21,581 nt of DNA from CAYMWF01 sp964394085 [NCBI: uncultured Gemmatimonadota bacterium]. GTDB taxonomy: Bacteria > GCA-2686955 > CAYMWF01. Below the pieces are notes generated by a model. That model had not been told where the DNA came from and did not search any database. It saw only the letters and a list, made by a program, of their open reading frames with translations. A program made the position numbers and the translations under genes. The stretch is taken from assembly GCA_964394085.1 (NCBI GenBank), contig CAYMWF010000080.1, positions 1 through 21,581 on the forward strand, given 5' to 3'. The stretch's first letter is position 1, and every line of letters begins with the position of its first letter. Of this stretch, positions 1 to 7,640 are shown piece by piece.

Positions 1-284
1 CGCGTGACCTGACGTCTCTCCCGACCCCGGATGACTCCGCTATGTCCTCCGGGCGGAAATGCGCTCCCTCGTCATCCTCACGACTGAGCAACAAGAATGG
101 GAATATGACTGCTCGGTATCAATTGAATGGGAGTTACGTACGTAGTTGTTGGGTAGGATGACGATTTAAAAAACTGGTAGCTGACCAGAAAAAACTTAAC
201 ATCGGTGGAAATGGTCTGAATCAGTACTAGTCGATATTCAAGCTATTCAGTATTTTCAGACCCGAGTTGTATTCAGCCCTGCAA
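1..284. other. Left-edge region without a recognised gene
   Basis: No gene is recognised here. The first 90 bases are more GC-rich than the following AT-rich stretch. On the minus strand a frame stays open from about 94 (two adjacent TTG codons) to the left edge and could be the 5' end of a gene outside the window, but there is no convincing ribosome binding site. A 7-bp inverted repeat, GGATGAC at 29-35 and GTCATCC at 71-77, lies in the same part. The segment from 90 to 284 holds only the possible terminator listed separately. Confidence 0.3.
168..194 (-). terminator. Weak rho-independent terminator after the beta-helix gene
   Basis: Read on the minus strand, a 5-bp stem CTGGT/ACCAG (184-188 with 174-178) with a 5-nt loop is followed by six T residues (173 to 168). 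It lies about 90 bases beyond the stop codon of the minus-strand beta-helix gene. The stem is short, so termination may be inefficient. Confidence 0.4.
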
Positions 285-1520
285 TCAATCAAGCCAATTG
301 AGCCAACCCCGATTCCCCGGTCCGCCATACGCACCCATGTCGGAGCGGGCTTCGTTCGGGTACCAGTCGGGCCAGCGAGGTATCCGGTCGTAAAGAGCGT
401 CTTCAATTGAAGGATCTCCCGCATCGATGCAAGGCGACAACGGCCTGAGAAGGCAATCGAAACCAATGGCGTAGATAAATCGCGGCTTCTCCTGGATATT
501 TCCTTCTCCGGGCCACCCTCCCTGCACATCGGAGTAATCGACGACGGGAGGATTGCCGCTGTATTCGATTTCAGCAGGTGCATCACCCCAGAGAATGCAA
601 TTTCTGATGTACATTGGGGATCCGCTACTGCGAATCCCGCCTCCGCCTCCCTGGTAACCCGTGGCGCTGTTCTGAAAGAAAGTGCAGTTCGTAACAGTTG
701 CGAAAGATCCGGCGTAGCAGATTCCACCCCCTTTTTTATACATGCTCGAGTTCCATAATATCAGGCAGTTCTCTAGCTCGAGTAGTGATGCAGAGCAATA
801 AATGCCCCCACCGTACGCTGAGGCGACATTCTCTGATACCAGGCAATTATACGCCTTAAAAGAAGATTCTTTGCAATAGATGCCGCCGCCGTAACCATTC
901 CGCTCCCATTCGGACTGGTTCCCAGAAACAGAACAATCAGTTACCGTTATTCTGGAATTATAGCAGTATATTCCTGCGCCGCTGCCGTAATGATACCAGC
1001 TGATCGCAGTGTTATCCGAAATCACGCAGTCCGTCACGGAGGAGGTCGAGGTTTTGAAATACAGACCGGCGCCGTAACCGACGGGATAGAAGTAAGAAGT
1101 CCTGTTGTCGGAGATCACGCAGTTCGCGATTGACGGCGATGACTTTTCACAATATATGCCGCCCCCCTTCTCTTCAACTCCTCCGGTTATTGTGAACCCG
1201 GTCAGCTTCGAATCTGCTGTTTCCCCACTGTCGAAACAGAATCCCCTCCCACCGCTTCCGCAATCGATGACGGTCACATCAGGACCGTTTTCAGACATCA
1301 CGGTGATGGCCTTGCCTGCGTAGTCGAGATCCCTGTTTTCGGATCCTGCATAAATTCCCGGCGCTACGAGCACAGTATCGCCGTCAGCGACAGCATCGAT
1401 ACCCGCCTGGATGGTAGGCTGTTCTGATGGCACGCGGATAGTTGCGGCGAACGTCGTTGACATGAGAAGAGCCAGTGAAAGGCTGGCTACAGCAAGTTTG
1501 CAAGAGTGATTTCGCTGCAT
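285..1520 (-). CDS. Secreted right-handed parallel beta-helix repeat protein
   Basis: A 411-residue exported protein of unknown substrate. The start is the ATG at 1520 because AAAAGGAG lies 7 nt upstream; an in-frame ATG 14 codons earlier lacks such a site. Residues 1-25 form a Sec signal peptide (basic start, LAVASLSLALLMSTTFA core). Next comes the usual opening of FCB-type beta-helix proteins (TIQAGIDAVADGDTVLVAPG). The body, roughly residues 110-320, has about six or seven coils of 28-35 residues. Most contain GGGIYC- or GAGIYC-like turns and a second cysteine in a (V/A)xxC strand, as expected of a right-handed beta-helix with stacked cysteines. The end (SDMGAYGGPG, then about ten residues) is a common finish in proteins of these phyla. 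Such proteins often bind or cleave polysaccharides, but no catalytic motif is visible. It appears monocistronic. Confidence 0.85.
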   Translation of the reverse strand: MQRNHSCKLAVASLSLALLMSTTFAATIRVPSEQPTIQAGIDAVADGDTVLVAPGIYAGSENRDLDYAGKAITVMSENGPDVTVIDCGSGGRGFCFDSGETADSKLTGFTITGGVEEKGGGIYCEKSSPSIANCVISDNRTSYFYPVGYGAGLYFKTSTSSVTDCVISDNTAISWYHYGSGAGIYCYNSRITVTDCSVSGNQSEWERNGYGGGIYCKESSFKAYNCLVSENVASAYGGGIYCSASLLELENCLILWNSSMYKKGGGICYAGSFATVTNCTFFQNSATGYQGGGGGIRSSGSPMYIRNCILWGDAPAEIEYSGNPPVVDYSDVQGGWPGEGNIQEKPRFIYAIGFDCLLRPLSPCIDAGDPSIEDALYDRIPRWPDWYPNEARSDMGAYGGPGNRGWLNWLD

Positions 1521-1612
1521 GACGGCACTCCTTTTTAGTATTCCTTGGTTTTCAGTAACCATAGCACAGCTTCGATTGAACGACCACCTCGATCCCGATT
1601 TCTGAACTCAGA

Positions 1613-1638
1613 CCTTAGCTAAGGCTCCCGGGAACCTT
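1613..1638. repeat. Two adjacent palindromes upstream of the beta-helix gene
   Basis: A perfect 12-bp palindrome, CCTTAGCTAAGG (1613-1624), runs straight into a second, nearly perfect one centred on TCCCGGGA and flanked by AAGG and CCTT (1621-1638, one mismatched pair). They lie about 95-120 bases upstream of the beta-helix start, within a 367-bp gap (1521-1887) that has no gene. They could be an operator or an mRNA leader structure. Confidence 0.35.
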
Positions 1639-1697
1639 GGATCACGATTCTCAACCCGATGGCTATATCGGAATCGCGCCAGCTTAATCGCCCGGAA

Positions 1698-1750
1698 TTG
1701 TAACCATTTTGTAACCTTAGGAAACAAACGTATCCAAACGTAAACAAACG
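1698..1750 (-). promoter_or_regulatory. Phased direct repeats, possible regulator binding sites
   Basis: On the minus strand GGTTACAA occurs twice with start points 11 bp apart (plus-strand TTGTAACC at 1698-1705 and 1709-1716). Next to it are three copies of a TTTGnnTACG-like unit with a period of 10 bp (plus-strand AAACAAACG at 1722-1730 and 1742-1750, with a diverged copy between). Repeats spaced by one helical turn are typical of dimeric response regulators of the OmpR/PhoB type. They lie 180-230 bp upstream of the beta-helix gene and just beyond the end of ogt. No clear -35/-10 pair was found nearby, so the role is inferred. Confidence 0.35.
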
Positions 1751-1887
1751 CAGGTAATTTCCGCATCTTGTTGATGTAAAATGTATAGAACTCCCATATT
1801 CACTACCGGATGCCGGGAGCTTGAGGAGGGAGCGCCTTCCCCGCCTTCGTCACCGGGAAGACGGGGGCTTCTTCAGGAGTCCGGTCG

Positions 1888-2505
1888 TCAGCCTGGTCCG
1901 GAAACGGCCGGCAAGGTGCTTTTACGCGGCGAAATCGTCTCGAAGCGGAATGGCCTGTCAGTTACCCGTCCCGATTCGTCGAAAGATATCCCTTCCATCT
2001 CGAGCAGGGCCCGCTTCATTTCGAGCCCTCCCTGGTAGTCGCCGGGCCGGCGGTCGGAACGGATGGCGCGGTGACACGGCACGATCAGGGGAAAGGGGTT
2101 TTTCGCCAGAGCATTTCCCACGGCCCTCGCTCCGCCGGGTTTCCCGAGGTGTTCCGCGATAAGTTTATATGTGCTCACCCTTCCCCTGGGAACCCCGTGT
2201 TCAGCCCGAAGAACACGCTGTTGAAAAAGGCTGCACGAATCGAGAGCCGCACCTTCGAGAGAAAAACCGACATCCTTCCCCTCGAGCAGAGCCTCGATGC
2301 CGGCGGCGACCCGGTCGATTCCGGGACAGGATGCGGCGAACGACTCCGGATAGAGAACCGATGCCTGTTCTTCTGCGGACAGACCCGGTTTCGAGAGCGT
2401 AACCCGCAGGATCACCGGAGCGGTTTCCGATCCGGACCAGATAAGCCCCACCGATCCGAAAGGAGTCGGCGTTATTATTTTCCTGCAGACGGGCGTCGAC
2501 TTCAT
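1888..2505 (-). CDS. ogt: Methylated-DNA--protein-cysteine methyltransferase
   Basis: Suicide DNA-repair protein that moves the alkyl group from O6-alkylguanine to its own cysteine. The 205-residue protein has the diagnostic active site PCHR at 143-146 (acceptor Cys144). The family block leading to it is present: GRVSTYK (Tyr113), then GxPGGARAVGNALAKNP. The conserved DYQGGLEMKRALLEMEG follows. The divergent N-terminal 90 residues match the less conserved first domain of Ogt/AGT proteins. There is no Ada-type zinc domain. The ATG at 2505 has AGAGGG a few bases upstream and lies 13 bases after the cdsA stop, so it is the last gene of the shikimate operon. The C-terminal tail of about 30 residues after the LLEMEG helix is a little longer than usual. 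Confidence 0.93.
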   Translation of the reverse strand: MKSTPVCRKIITPTPFGSVGLIWSGSETAPVILRVTLSKPGLSAEEQASVLYPESFAASCPGIDRVAAGIEALLEGKDVGFSLEGAALDSCSLFQQRVLRAEHGVPRGRVSTYKLIAEHLGKPGGARAVGNALAKNPFPLIVPCHRAIRSDRRPGDYQGGLEMKRALLEMEGISFDESGRVTDRPFRFETISPRKSTLPAVSGPG

Positions 2506-2518
2506 TTTTTCCCTCTTG

Positions 2519-3406
2519 TCAGCGGGTCACGATCACAATGAAGTAGTAGGCGACCGGGACCGCGAAGAAAAGGGAGTCGAACCGGTCGAGGAGGCCGCCG
2601 TGACCCGGGATGAGGGATGAGCTGTCTTTAAGGGAAGAATCCCTCTTGAGGAGCGACTCGGCGAGATCTCCGAAGATTCCCGCCGTCGCCACGAGAATGG
2701 CGAGGATAAGAGCCTGGACGGTGGTCAGAAACGGGGCGAACCAGTACCTGGCCAGGACCGCCGAGAGGGCCGCGGTTATTATCCCGCCGACGGCTCCTTC
2801 GAGCGACTTTCCCGGACTGACCCTCGGAGCGAGTTTTATACGACCGAATTTCCTTCCGGAGAAATAGGCGCCGGTATCGGCCACCCAGGTGATGAGGAAA
2901 GGAAGGTACAGGTAGGCCGCCCCCTCCTCGCGGGGCGCTCCCGAGATGCGGGGAAGCTCTCTGAGGAGGACGATGAACCCCGTTGTCGCGCACGTATAGA
3001 TGACGCCGGTGAAGGTAACCGTCACGTTCGACAGATGGACGCCGGTGGAGCCTGAGCGAAGCACCTCGAAGCCGAGGATGGTAAGAAAACCCGCAACGAG
3101 AATGAATACCACCAGCGACGGTATGCGGCTTACGGTTTCGAGATAGAACGATATTATGACAAGGCCGCCGAGCACGTACCCGACCTGCCGGTTCCCGATA
3201 AAACCCTTCACCGCGGCAAGCTCGTAGAATTCACGGAGTGAAAGCAGGCCGACTCCGAGGGTGAACAGGAGGAGAGGAACTCCTCCGAAGTAGATGAGGA
3301 AGATTATCAGGGGAACGAAGATTACTCCGATGATCACCCTGTGAGAAAGCTTCTCACCCATCGATTCACGAACCGGCCTGCTCCTTTCAAGGAGACTCCG
3401 CACCAT
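2519..3406 (-). CDS. cdsA: Phosphatidate cytidylyltransferase (CDP-diacylglycerol synthase)
   Basis: Integral membrane enzyme converting phosphatidic acid and CTP to CDP-diacylglycerol, the branch point of phospholipid synthesis. The 295-residue protein has about eight hydrophobic segments. Its C-terminal family signature spans residues 251-277, with SLLKRDSSLKDSS followed by PGHGGLLDRFDS. WVADTGAYFSGR at 174-185 and SPGKSLEG at 197-204 are also typical. The ATG at 3406 has AAAGGA 9 nt upstream. Met16 (MGEKLSHR) is a possible shorter start that would bring the protein nearer the family's usual N-terminus. It lies 50 bases after aroQ and 13 before ogt. It is usually next to uppS and dxr, so its place in an aromatic operon is uncommon. 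Confidence 0.95.
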   Translation of the reverse strand: MVRSLLERSRPVRESMGEKLSHRVIIGVIFVPLIIFLIYFGGVPLLLFTLGVGLLSLREFYELAAVKGFIGNRQVGYVLGGLVIISFYLETVSRIPSLVVFILVAGFLTILGFEVLRSGSTGVHLSNVTVTFTGVIYTCATTGFIVLLRELPRISGAPREEGAAYLYLPFLITWVADTGAYFSGRKFGRIKLAPRVSPGKSLEGAVGGIITAALSAVLARYWFAPFLTTVQALILAILVATAGIFGDLAESLLKRDSSLKDSSSLIPGHGGLLDRFDSLFFAVPVAYYFIVIVTR

Positions 3407-3456
3407 CGCTTTTTTCCTTTATATCCATAAGCCGATCCGCCTCGACCGGCAAACCG

Positions 3457-3900
3457 TTACTGTTTATCTTCGAGAAGGCCGGCCATGGCGAGGAGGGCGG
3501 CCTGATAGCTCCGCCAGCCGAGCCCCGAGATGAACCCGTCGCACGCCGGCGCCGTCACCGAATTCCGCCGCCAGTCCTCCCGCGAGAAAATCTGCGTCAT
3601 GTGCACTTCGATTACGGGGATGACGCAGGCGGCGAGAGCATCTCGAACCCCGTAATGGAAATGGGTCAGCGCGCCCGGATTTATCACGAGACCGTCGAAA
3701 GAGCGCGAAGCTTCATTTATCCAGCCGGTAAGCTCCCCCTCCCAGTCGCTCTGCCGGAAATCCACCTCATAGGCATCAGCGGGAAGAACCGAGCTCAGCC
3801 TGGCGATCAGATCCCCCCTCGATTCTTCACCGTAAACGTCGGGTTCTCTTGAGCCGAGTAAACCGAGGTTAGGACCATCCACCACCATTATTCGTTTCAT
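3457..3900 (-). CDS. aroQ: 3-dehydroquinate dehydratase, type II
   Basis: Third step of the shikimate pathway: trans-dehydration of 3-dehydroquinate to 3-dehydroshikimate in the cytoplasm, usually as a dodecamer. The 147-residue length is normal for the type II family. Active-site positions are all present: Asn11 in GPNLGLLG, Arg18 and the catalytic Tyr23 in SREPDVYG, Asn74 in INPGALTH, His80, catalytic His100 in IEVHMTQ, and Arg107 and Arg111 of the lid/C-terminal segment. Two motifs differ slightly from the commonest forms (INPGALTH rather than INPGAYTH, EVHMTQ rather than EVHISN) without losing catalytic residues. It starts 6 bases after the aroKB stop, with GGGAG upstream of the ATG. Confidence 0.96.
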   Translation of the reverse strand: MKRIMVVDGPNLGLLGSREPDVYGEESRGDLIARLSSVLPADAYEVDFRQSDWEGELTGWINEASRSFDGLVINPGALTHFHYGVRDALAACVIPVIEVHMTQIFSREDWRRNSVTAPACDGFISGLGWRSYQAALLAMAGLLEDKQ

Positions 3901-3906
3901 TACCGC

Positions 3907-5538
3907 CTACTCCCTGAGCGAATCGAACACCTCTTCGACGAGCTTGCGGGAAACATTCCGCACAACATGAACTTTGTTTATCCGGGCCGGCAGCACCCAG
4001 ACCGGTTTCCTGCCGATCGCCTTTTTGTCTGACTTGCAGAAGTCGTACAGCTCTTTACCCGGCGGCCCCGAGTGGGTCATCGGCAGATCGTATCTCGCCA
4101 GCAGGTTTTTGATGAGATCCGATATCTGCTCCTTCGCCACGCCGGTCCGTTCGGCGATGAGGGCCGCCGCGAGCATCCCGACAGCCACCGCGTCTCCATG
4201 GGATATCTTTTCGGGCATGGCCGCCTCCAATGCGTGGGCCGTGGTATGTCCCAGGTTCAAAATTCTCCGGCGGTCATCTTCCAGGGGATCAAGGTTCACC
4301 ATCTGGACTTTCACCCTGACGGCTTCGGTGATGATTTCGGTGAGGAGCGGCTTGTTGCGACGCAATGCCCTCAGTCTGGGCGGCTGCTGTAAAAGAACCA
4401 GGAGATGCGCCGAACCGAGGATGCCCGCCTTGATGATTTCCGCCATTCCCTGTGAAAAGGCGGCATCGGGGAGCGACTCGAGAAGTCCGGGATCTATCCA
4501 GACTCTTTCGGGGAAATAGAAAGTTCCCACCAGATTTTTTCGGTCCTCGGCATTGATCCCCGTTTTTCCGCCGATTGCGGAATCGACCTGGCTGAGAAGG
4601 GTCGTCGGAATGACGCTCCACCGGACACCCCGCATATAGGTGCTGGCAACGAAACCGGTGAAATCGATTATGGAGCCCCCGCCCATAGCCAGCATGTTCG
4701 AATCCCTGTCGGCTCCGAACCTGTGAAGATTCGAACCGAGTTTCTGAACCATACGCCAACCCTTGATCTTTTCTCCCCCCCGGGCTTTTACGATGAACCA
4801 GGCGTGATCGGAGTGATCGAGAAGTTTCGAAAAGCTCGAACCCCAGGAAGCCCATGCCGTTTTATCGGCAATCAAAATTCCGGATGAACCGGGAGAAAAT
4901 GCAGAAGGTCCGTACTGTTCGTCCAGCAGCAGACCGCGGCCGATCCGGATATCGGTGATATGTTCCTGTTCGACCGACTTCTGTAAAAATTTGATCTTCC
5001 CCTCGGGGGGGCGATGTACGTGCGAGCGGTTGAACAGGGCAAGAATATCATCGGCTATCTCTTCAGGGGTTTTCCCATCCGTAATGACCTGGTGGCGGAA
5101 AGAGTCGTAGGTGCCCTCCCGCCTGGCTAACAACTGCTCGAGTGAGGCATCCGCCAGGAGAAGCGGTCTCGACTCTCCTCCGGAGATCCTCTGGCGGACC
5201 GTTTTCACATCGGCCCTCAGGCAACATACGAACCCGTGCTGCTCCGCCCACCTTCTCGCCGCGGCGGAAAGAAGAGCCCCGCCTCCGGTTGCGATTACTG
5301 CTTCATCCTCTTCGCCGGTTTCGTGGAGGGCTTCATACTCGATTTCCCTGAAATATGGCTCTCCGAGGCTCCGGAACAGAGTGCCGACCGAAAGTCCGCT
5401 CTTTTTTTCGATCCTGTTATCCAGGTCGATGAAATGCCACCCGAGCTTCCGGGCGAGAGACCGTCCGACGGTGCTTTTCCCGGCGGCCATGAAACCGGTC
5501 AGGTATATGCGTTGAGGATAGTCTTTCAAACTTCCCAC
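3907..5538 (-). CDS. aroKB: Shikimate kinase / 3-dehydroquinate synthase fusion
   Basis: Bifunctional cytoplasmic enzyme of 543 residues. Residues about 10-170 are shikimate kinase: P-loop GFMAAGKST (15-23), FIDLDNRIE (37-44) with shikimate-contacting aspartates, GEPYFREIE, the GGG turn (85-87) and lid arginine in ESRPLL. A linker near 170-190 joins 3-dehydroquinate synthase (about 190-543): NAD-binding AMGGGSIIDFTGF, GGKTGIN, and metal ligands Glu367 (GMAEIIKAG), His431 (NLGHTTAHALE) and His447 (ISHGDAV). The two halves catalyse non-consecutive steps, DAHP to dehydroquinate and shikimate to shikimate 3-phosphate. The GTG at 5538 overlaps aroC by 13 bases. A TTG three codons later, overlapping the aroC stop as TTGA, is also possible. 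A similar fusion is known from Thermotoga. Confidence 0.95.
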   Translation of the reverse strand: MGSLKDYPQRIYLTGFMAAGKSTVGRSLARKLGWHFIDLDNRIEKKSGLSVGTLFRSLGEPYFREIEYEALHETGEEDEAVIATGGGALLSAAARRWAEQHGFVCCLRADVKTVRQRISGGESRPLLLADASLEQLLARREGTYDSFRHQVITDGKTPEEIADDILALFNRSHVHRPPEGKIKFLQKSVEQEHITDIRIGRGLLLDEQYGPSAFSPGSSGILIADKTAWASWGSSFSKLLDHSDHAWFIVKARGGEKIKGWRMVQKLGSNLHRFGADRDSNMLAMGGGSIIDFTGFVASTYMRGVRWSVIPTTLLSQVDSAIGGKTGINAEDRKNLVGTFYFPERVWIDPGLLESLPDAAFSQGMAEIIKAGILGSAHLLVLLQQPPRLRALRRNKPLLTEIITEAVRVKVQMVNLDPLEDDRRRILNLGHTTAHALEAAMPEKISHGDAVAVGMLAAALIAERTGVAKEQISDLIKNLLARYDLPMTHSGPPGKELYDFCKSDKKAIGRKPVWVLPARINKVHVVRNVSRKLVEEVFDSLRE

Positions 5539-6677
5539 CCGATCCTGTTCTTATAATGCAGGTATGCGGTCCGGATGTCCGCCATCGCCGCTCCGCCGAA
5601 ACGTTCGAGGACCGCTGCCGCGAACACCAGTGCGACCAGGGCTTCTCCTATGACCGAAGCAGCTGGAACGATGCACGTGTCCGCTCGGTAGCGGGGTGAA
5701 GCAGCCGGTGCTTTCCCCCTGAGATCCACCGAAGAAACCGGTGCTTTTACTGTGGGAACCGGTTTCAGCGACACCTGTATCGAAACCGGCTCGCCGGTGG
5801 TCATGCCCCCTTCGATTCCACCTCCCGATGCGGCGCCGGTTCTGACGAGTCTTCCCTCCTCCCGAACAATTCCTCCCGCGGCTTCAGTGCCCCGCATGCA
5901 GGAAACCAGGGGATCGCCGATAAACACCCCCCGGGCCGACGGAATCGCCATGAGAGCTCCGGCCAGCCTTCCGTCGAGGCGCGTTTCGGGATTCTCGTAC
6001 CCCCCGATACCGGGAACCAACCCGTTCACCGTTACCTCGAATGAGCCTCCCAGAGTGTCGCCGGCGGCAGCGGCCTTTTTAATCCGGCGGACCATCTCGG
6101 CGGAAGTATCGGGATCGGGGCAGTAGACAGGAGACCCCGCGGCTGCGGCAGTCAGCTCGACCGTGGTCCGGGGACCCGGATCGGCTCCTGGATCGTTCTC
6201 CCATCCAACAGGACCGATCCCGGTGACCCACGCAAAAATTTCGACCCCGAGCTCGCGGAGCAGCATGGCTGCGAGAGAGCCGGCGACCACCGAAATCACG
6301 GTGCTCCGGGCGCTGGCCCGTTCCGATACCGGCGTAACCTCATCGAACCCGTGTTTCAACACTCCGGGCATATCGGCATGCCCGGGTCGCGGAATGAATG
6401 GAGCATCCGGGCTGCCCGGACGGCCGCCGTCCTTGACCCTGTTTTCAACTGTAAAGCAAACAGGACTGCCCGTGCTTCTCCCGTTCAGGATACCTCCGGT
6501 GAAAACCGCTCTGTCGGATTCAAGGGTCATCCGGTCGCTCCGGCCCGACCCGCCCCGCCGCCGGTTCAGGTTGCTCTCAATGAGATCCGAATCGAGCGGG
6601 ATGCCCGAAGGGAAACCGCTCAGAATCCCCGTCATCACCGGTCCGTGCGATTCGCCTGCCGTTTGAAGCAAGAGCAT
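5526..6677 (-). CDS. aroC: Chorismate synthase
   Basis: Last step of the common pathway: FMN-dependent removal of phosphate from EPSP to give chorismate. The 383 residues fit the family. Seen are TAGESHG at the N-terminus (His11), NRRRGGSGRSDRM (about 38-50) for phosphate and FMN contacts, RPGHAD (His100) and ERASAR (119-124), plus a C-terminal RADTCIVPAASVIGEAL. That last block departs slightly from the usual R-(S/H/F)-D-(P/S/V) signature. The ATG at 6677 lies 2 bases after the aroE stop, and AAGGGG inside the end of aroE serves as ribosome binding site. The C-terminus overlaps the aroKB start, so translation is probably coupled. Confidence 0.96.
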   Translation of the reverse strand: MLLLQTAGESHGPVMTGILSGFPSGIPLDSDLIESNLNRRRGGSGRSDRMTLESDRAVFTGGILNGRSTGSPVCFTVENRVKDGGRPGSPDAPFIPRPGHADMPGVLKHGFDEVTPVSERASARSTVISVVAGSLAAMLLRELGVEIFAWVTGIGPVGWENDPGADPGPRTTVELTAAAAGSPVYCPDPDTSAEMVRRIKKAAAAGDTLGGSFEVTVNGLVPGIGGYENPETRLDGRLAGALMAIPSARGVFIGDPLVSCMRGTEAAGGIVREEGRLVRTGAASGGGIEGGMTTGEPVSIQVSLKPVPTVKAPVSSVDLRGKAPAASPRYRADTCIVPAASVIGEALVALVFAAAVLERFGGAAMADIRTAYLHYKNRIGWEV

Positions 6678-6679
6678 GA

Positions 6680-7627
6680 TTAACCCCTTATTGCAGCGTC
6701 GAGCCTTGCTGCGAGCCCCTTTTTATCGAACCGTTTCCCGCTCCATAATTCAAGGCTGCGAACACCCTGGTATACAAGCATCGGAAAACCATCCAGCCGG
6801 CTTGAGCTTTGGTTCCGGGCACCGGTGCGAATTCCCCCGGACTTTCCTTTTCGCTTCTCTACCGAGCGGAGACCGTCGAGGAAAGGAGTGCTGCCCCGCT
6901 CCCGGGTGTAATTCAAATCCATAACGAGCGACTCGGCTCCCAGCCCGGATCCGACAGCTTCGAGTGCAGGAGCCATGCCTGGATTTTCCCAGGCGGGGGA
7001 TGGAATCGTATTGACCAGAAGCGCGGCTGCAGACACTGTTTCGTGAAGCCTGTCGGGCACGAGAGATTCTACTGAAACTTCATCGATTCCCGGACTGATT
7101 CTGCCGGCTGAAGCGGCAAGTTCGGCAGCTGTCTCCACATTCCTTGCAGCTATCACCAGCCGGCAGCCGCCGAGGATGCCCAGGGCGGGGAGCAGGCCGG
7201 CGGCAGCGCCGCCTGAACCGAGGCAGATCGTGGTCCCACCGCGGACGGAAGCATTCCAGCCGGCCTCCTTCACGGCATCAAGGAAACCGATCCCATCCGT
7301 ATTGTAACCTTTCCAGGAATCCTGATCCATCACCAAGGTGTTCACAGCCCCGGCTGCAGCCGCTTCGGGGGACAGACTGTCGGCGGCTTCAGCGCCGATT
7401 TTCTTCAGGGGTGCGGTAATATTCAGCCCGGAAATATTTTTCTCCCTCGCTGAAAGCAGAAACCGGCGGAAGTCATCGGGAGAGACATCGAAAGCTCTGT
7501 ATTCGGCGTCGATTCCGGCTTCGGTGATCAGGGTATTCTGAAGCACCGGAGACAGGGAGCCTGAAACCGGATGCCCGGCGATGCCCAGGATCATTTTTTG
7601 AGGGTTTTTTCCTTTTTGGGCAGACAT
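6680..7627 (-). CDS. aroE: Shikimate dehydrogenase (NADP+)
   Basis: Reduces 3-dehydroshikimate to shikimate. The protein is 315 residues against about 270 for a typical AroE. Seen are the shikimate-binding serines 24 and 26 in GSLSP (most relatives have HSLSP), the catalytic Lys75 in NITAPLK, GAVNT, catalytic Asp111 in GYNTDGIGF, and the nucleotide fold GSGGAAAG (137-144) with AARN for NADP phosphate. The C-terminal MLVYQGVRSLELWSG block is standard. A basic, Ser/Gly-rich insertion at about 253-278, just before that block, accounts for part of the extra length. The ATG at 7627 has AAGGA rather close (3 nt). MILGIAG, 11 codons on, is an alternative start. It follows aroA by 13 bases. Confidence 0.94.
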   Translation of the reverse strand: MSAQKGKNPQKMILGIAGHPVSGSLSPVLQNTLITEAGIDAEYRAFDVSPDDFRRFLLSAREKNISGLNITAPLKKIGAEAADSLSPEAAAAGAVNTLVMDQDSWKGYNTDGIGFLDAVKEAGWNASVRGGTTICLGSGGAAAGLLPALGILGGCRLVIAARNVETAAELAASAGRISPGIDEVSVESLVPDRLHETVSAAALLVNTIPSPAWENPGMAPALEAVGSGLGAESLVMDLNYTRERGSTPFLDGLRSVEKRKGKSGGIRTGARNQSSSRLDGFPMLVYQGVRSLELWSGKRFDKKGLAARLDAAIRG

Positions 7628-7640
7628 GAGTCCTTCTATT

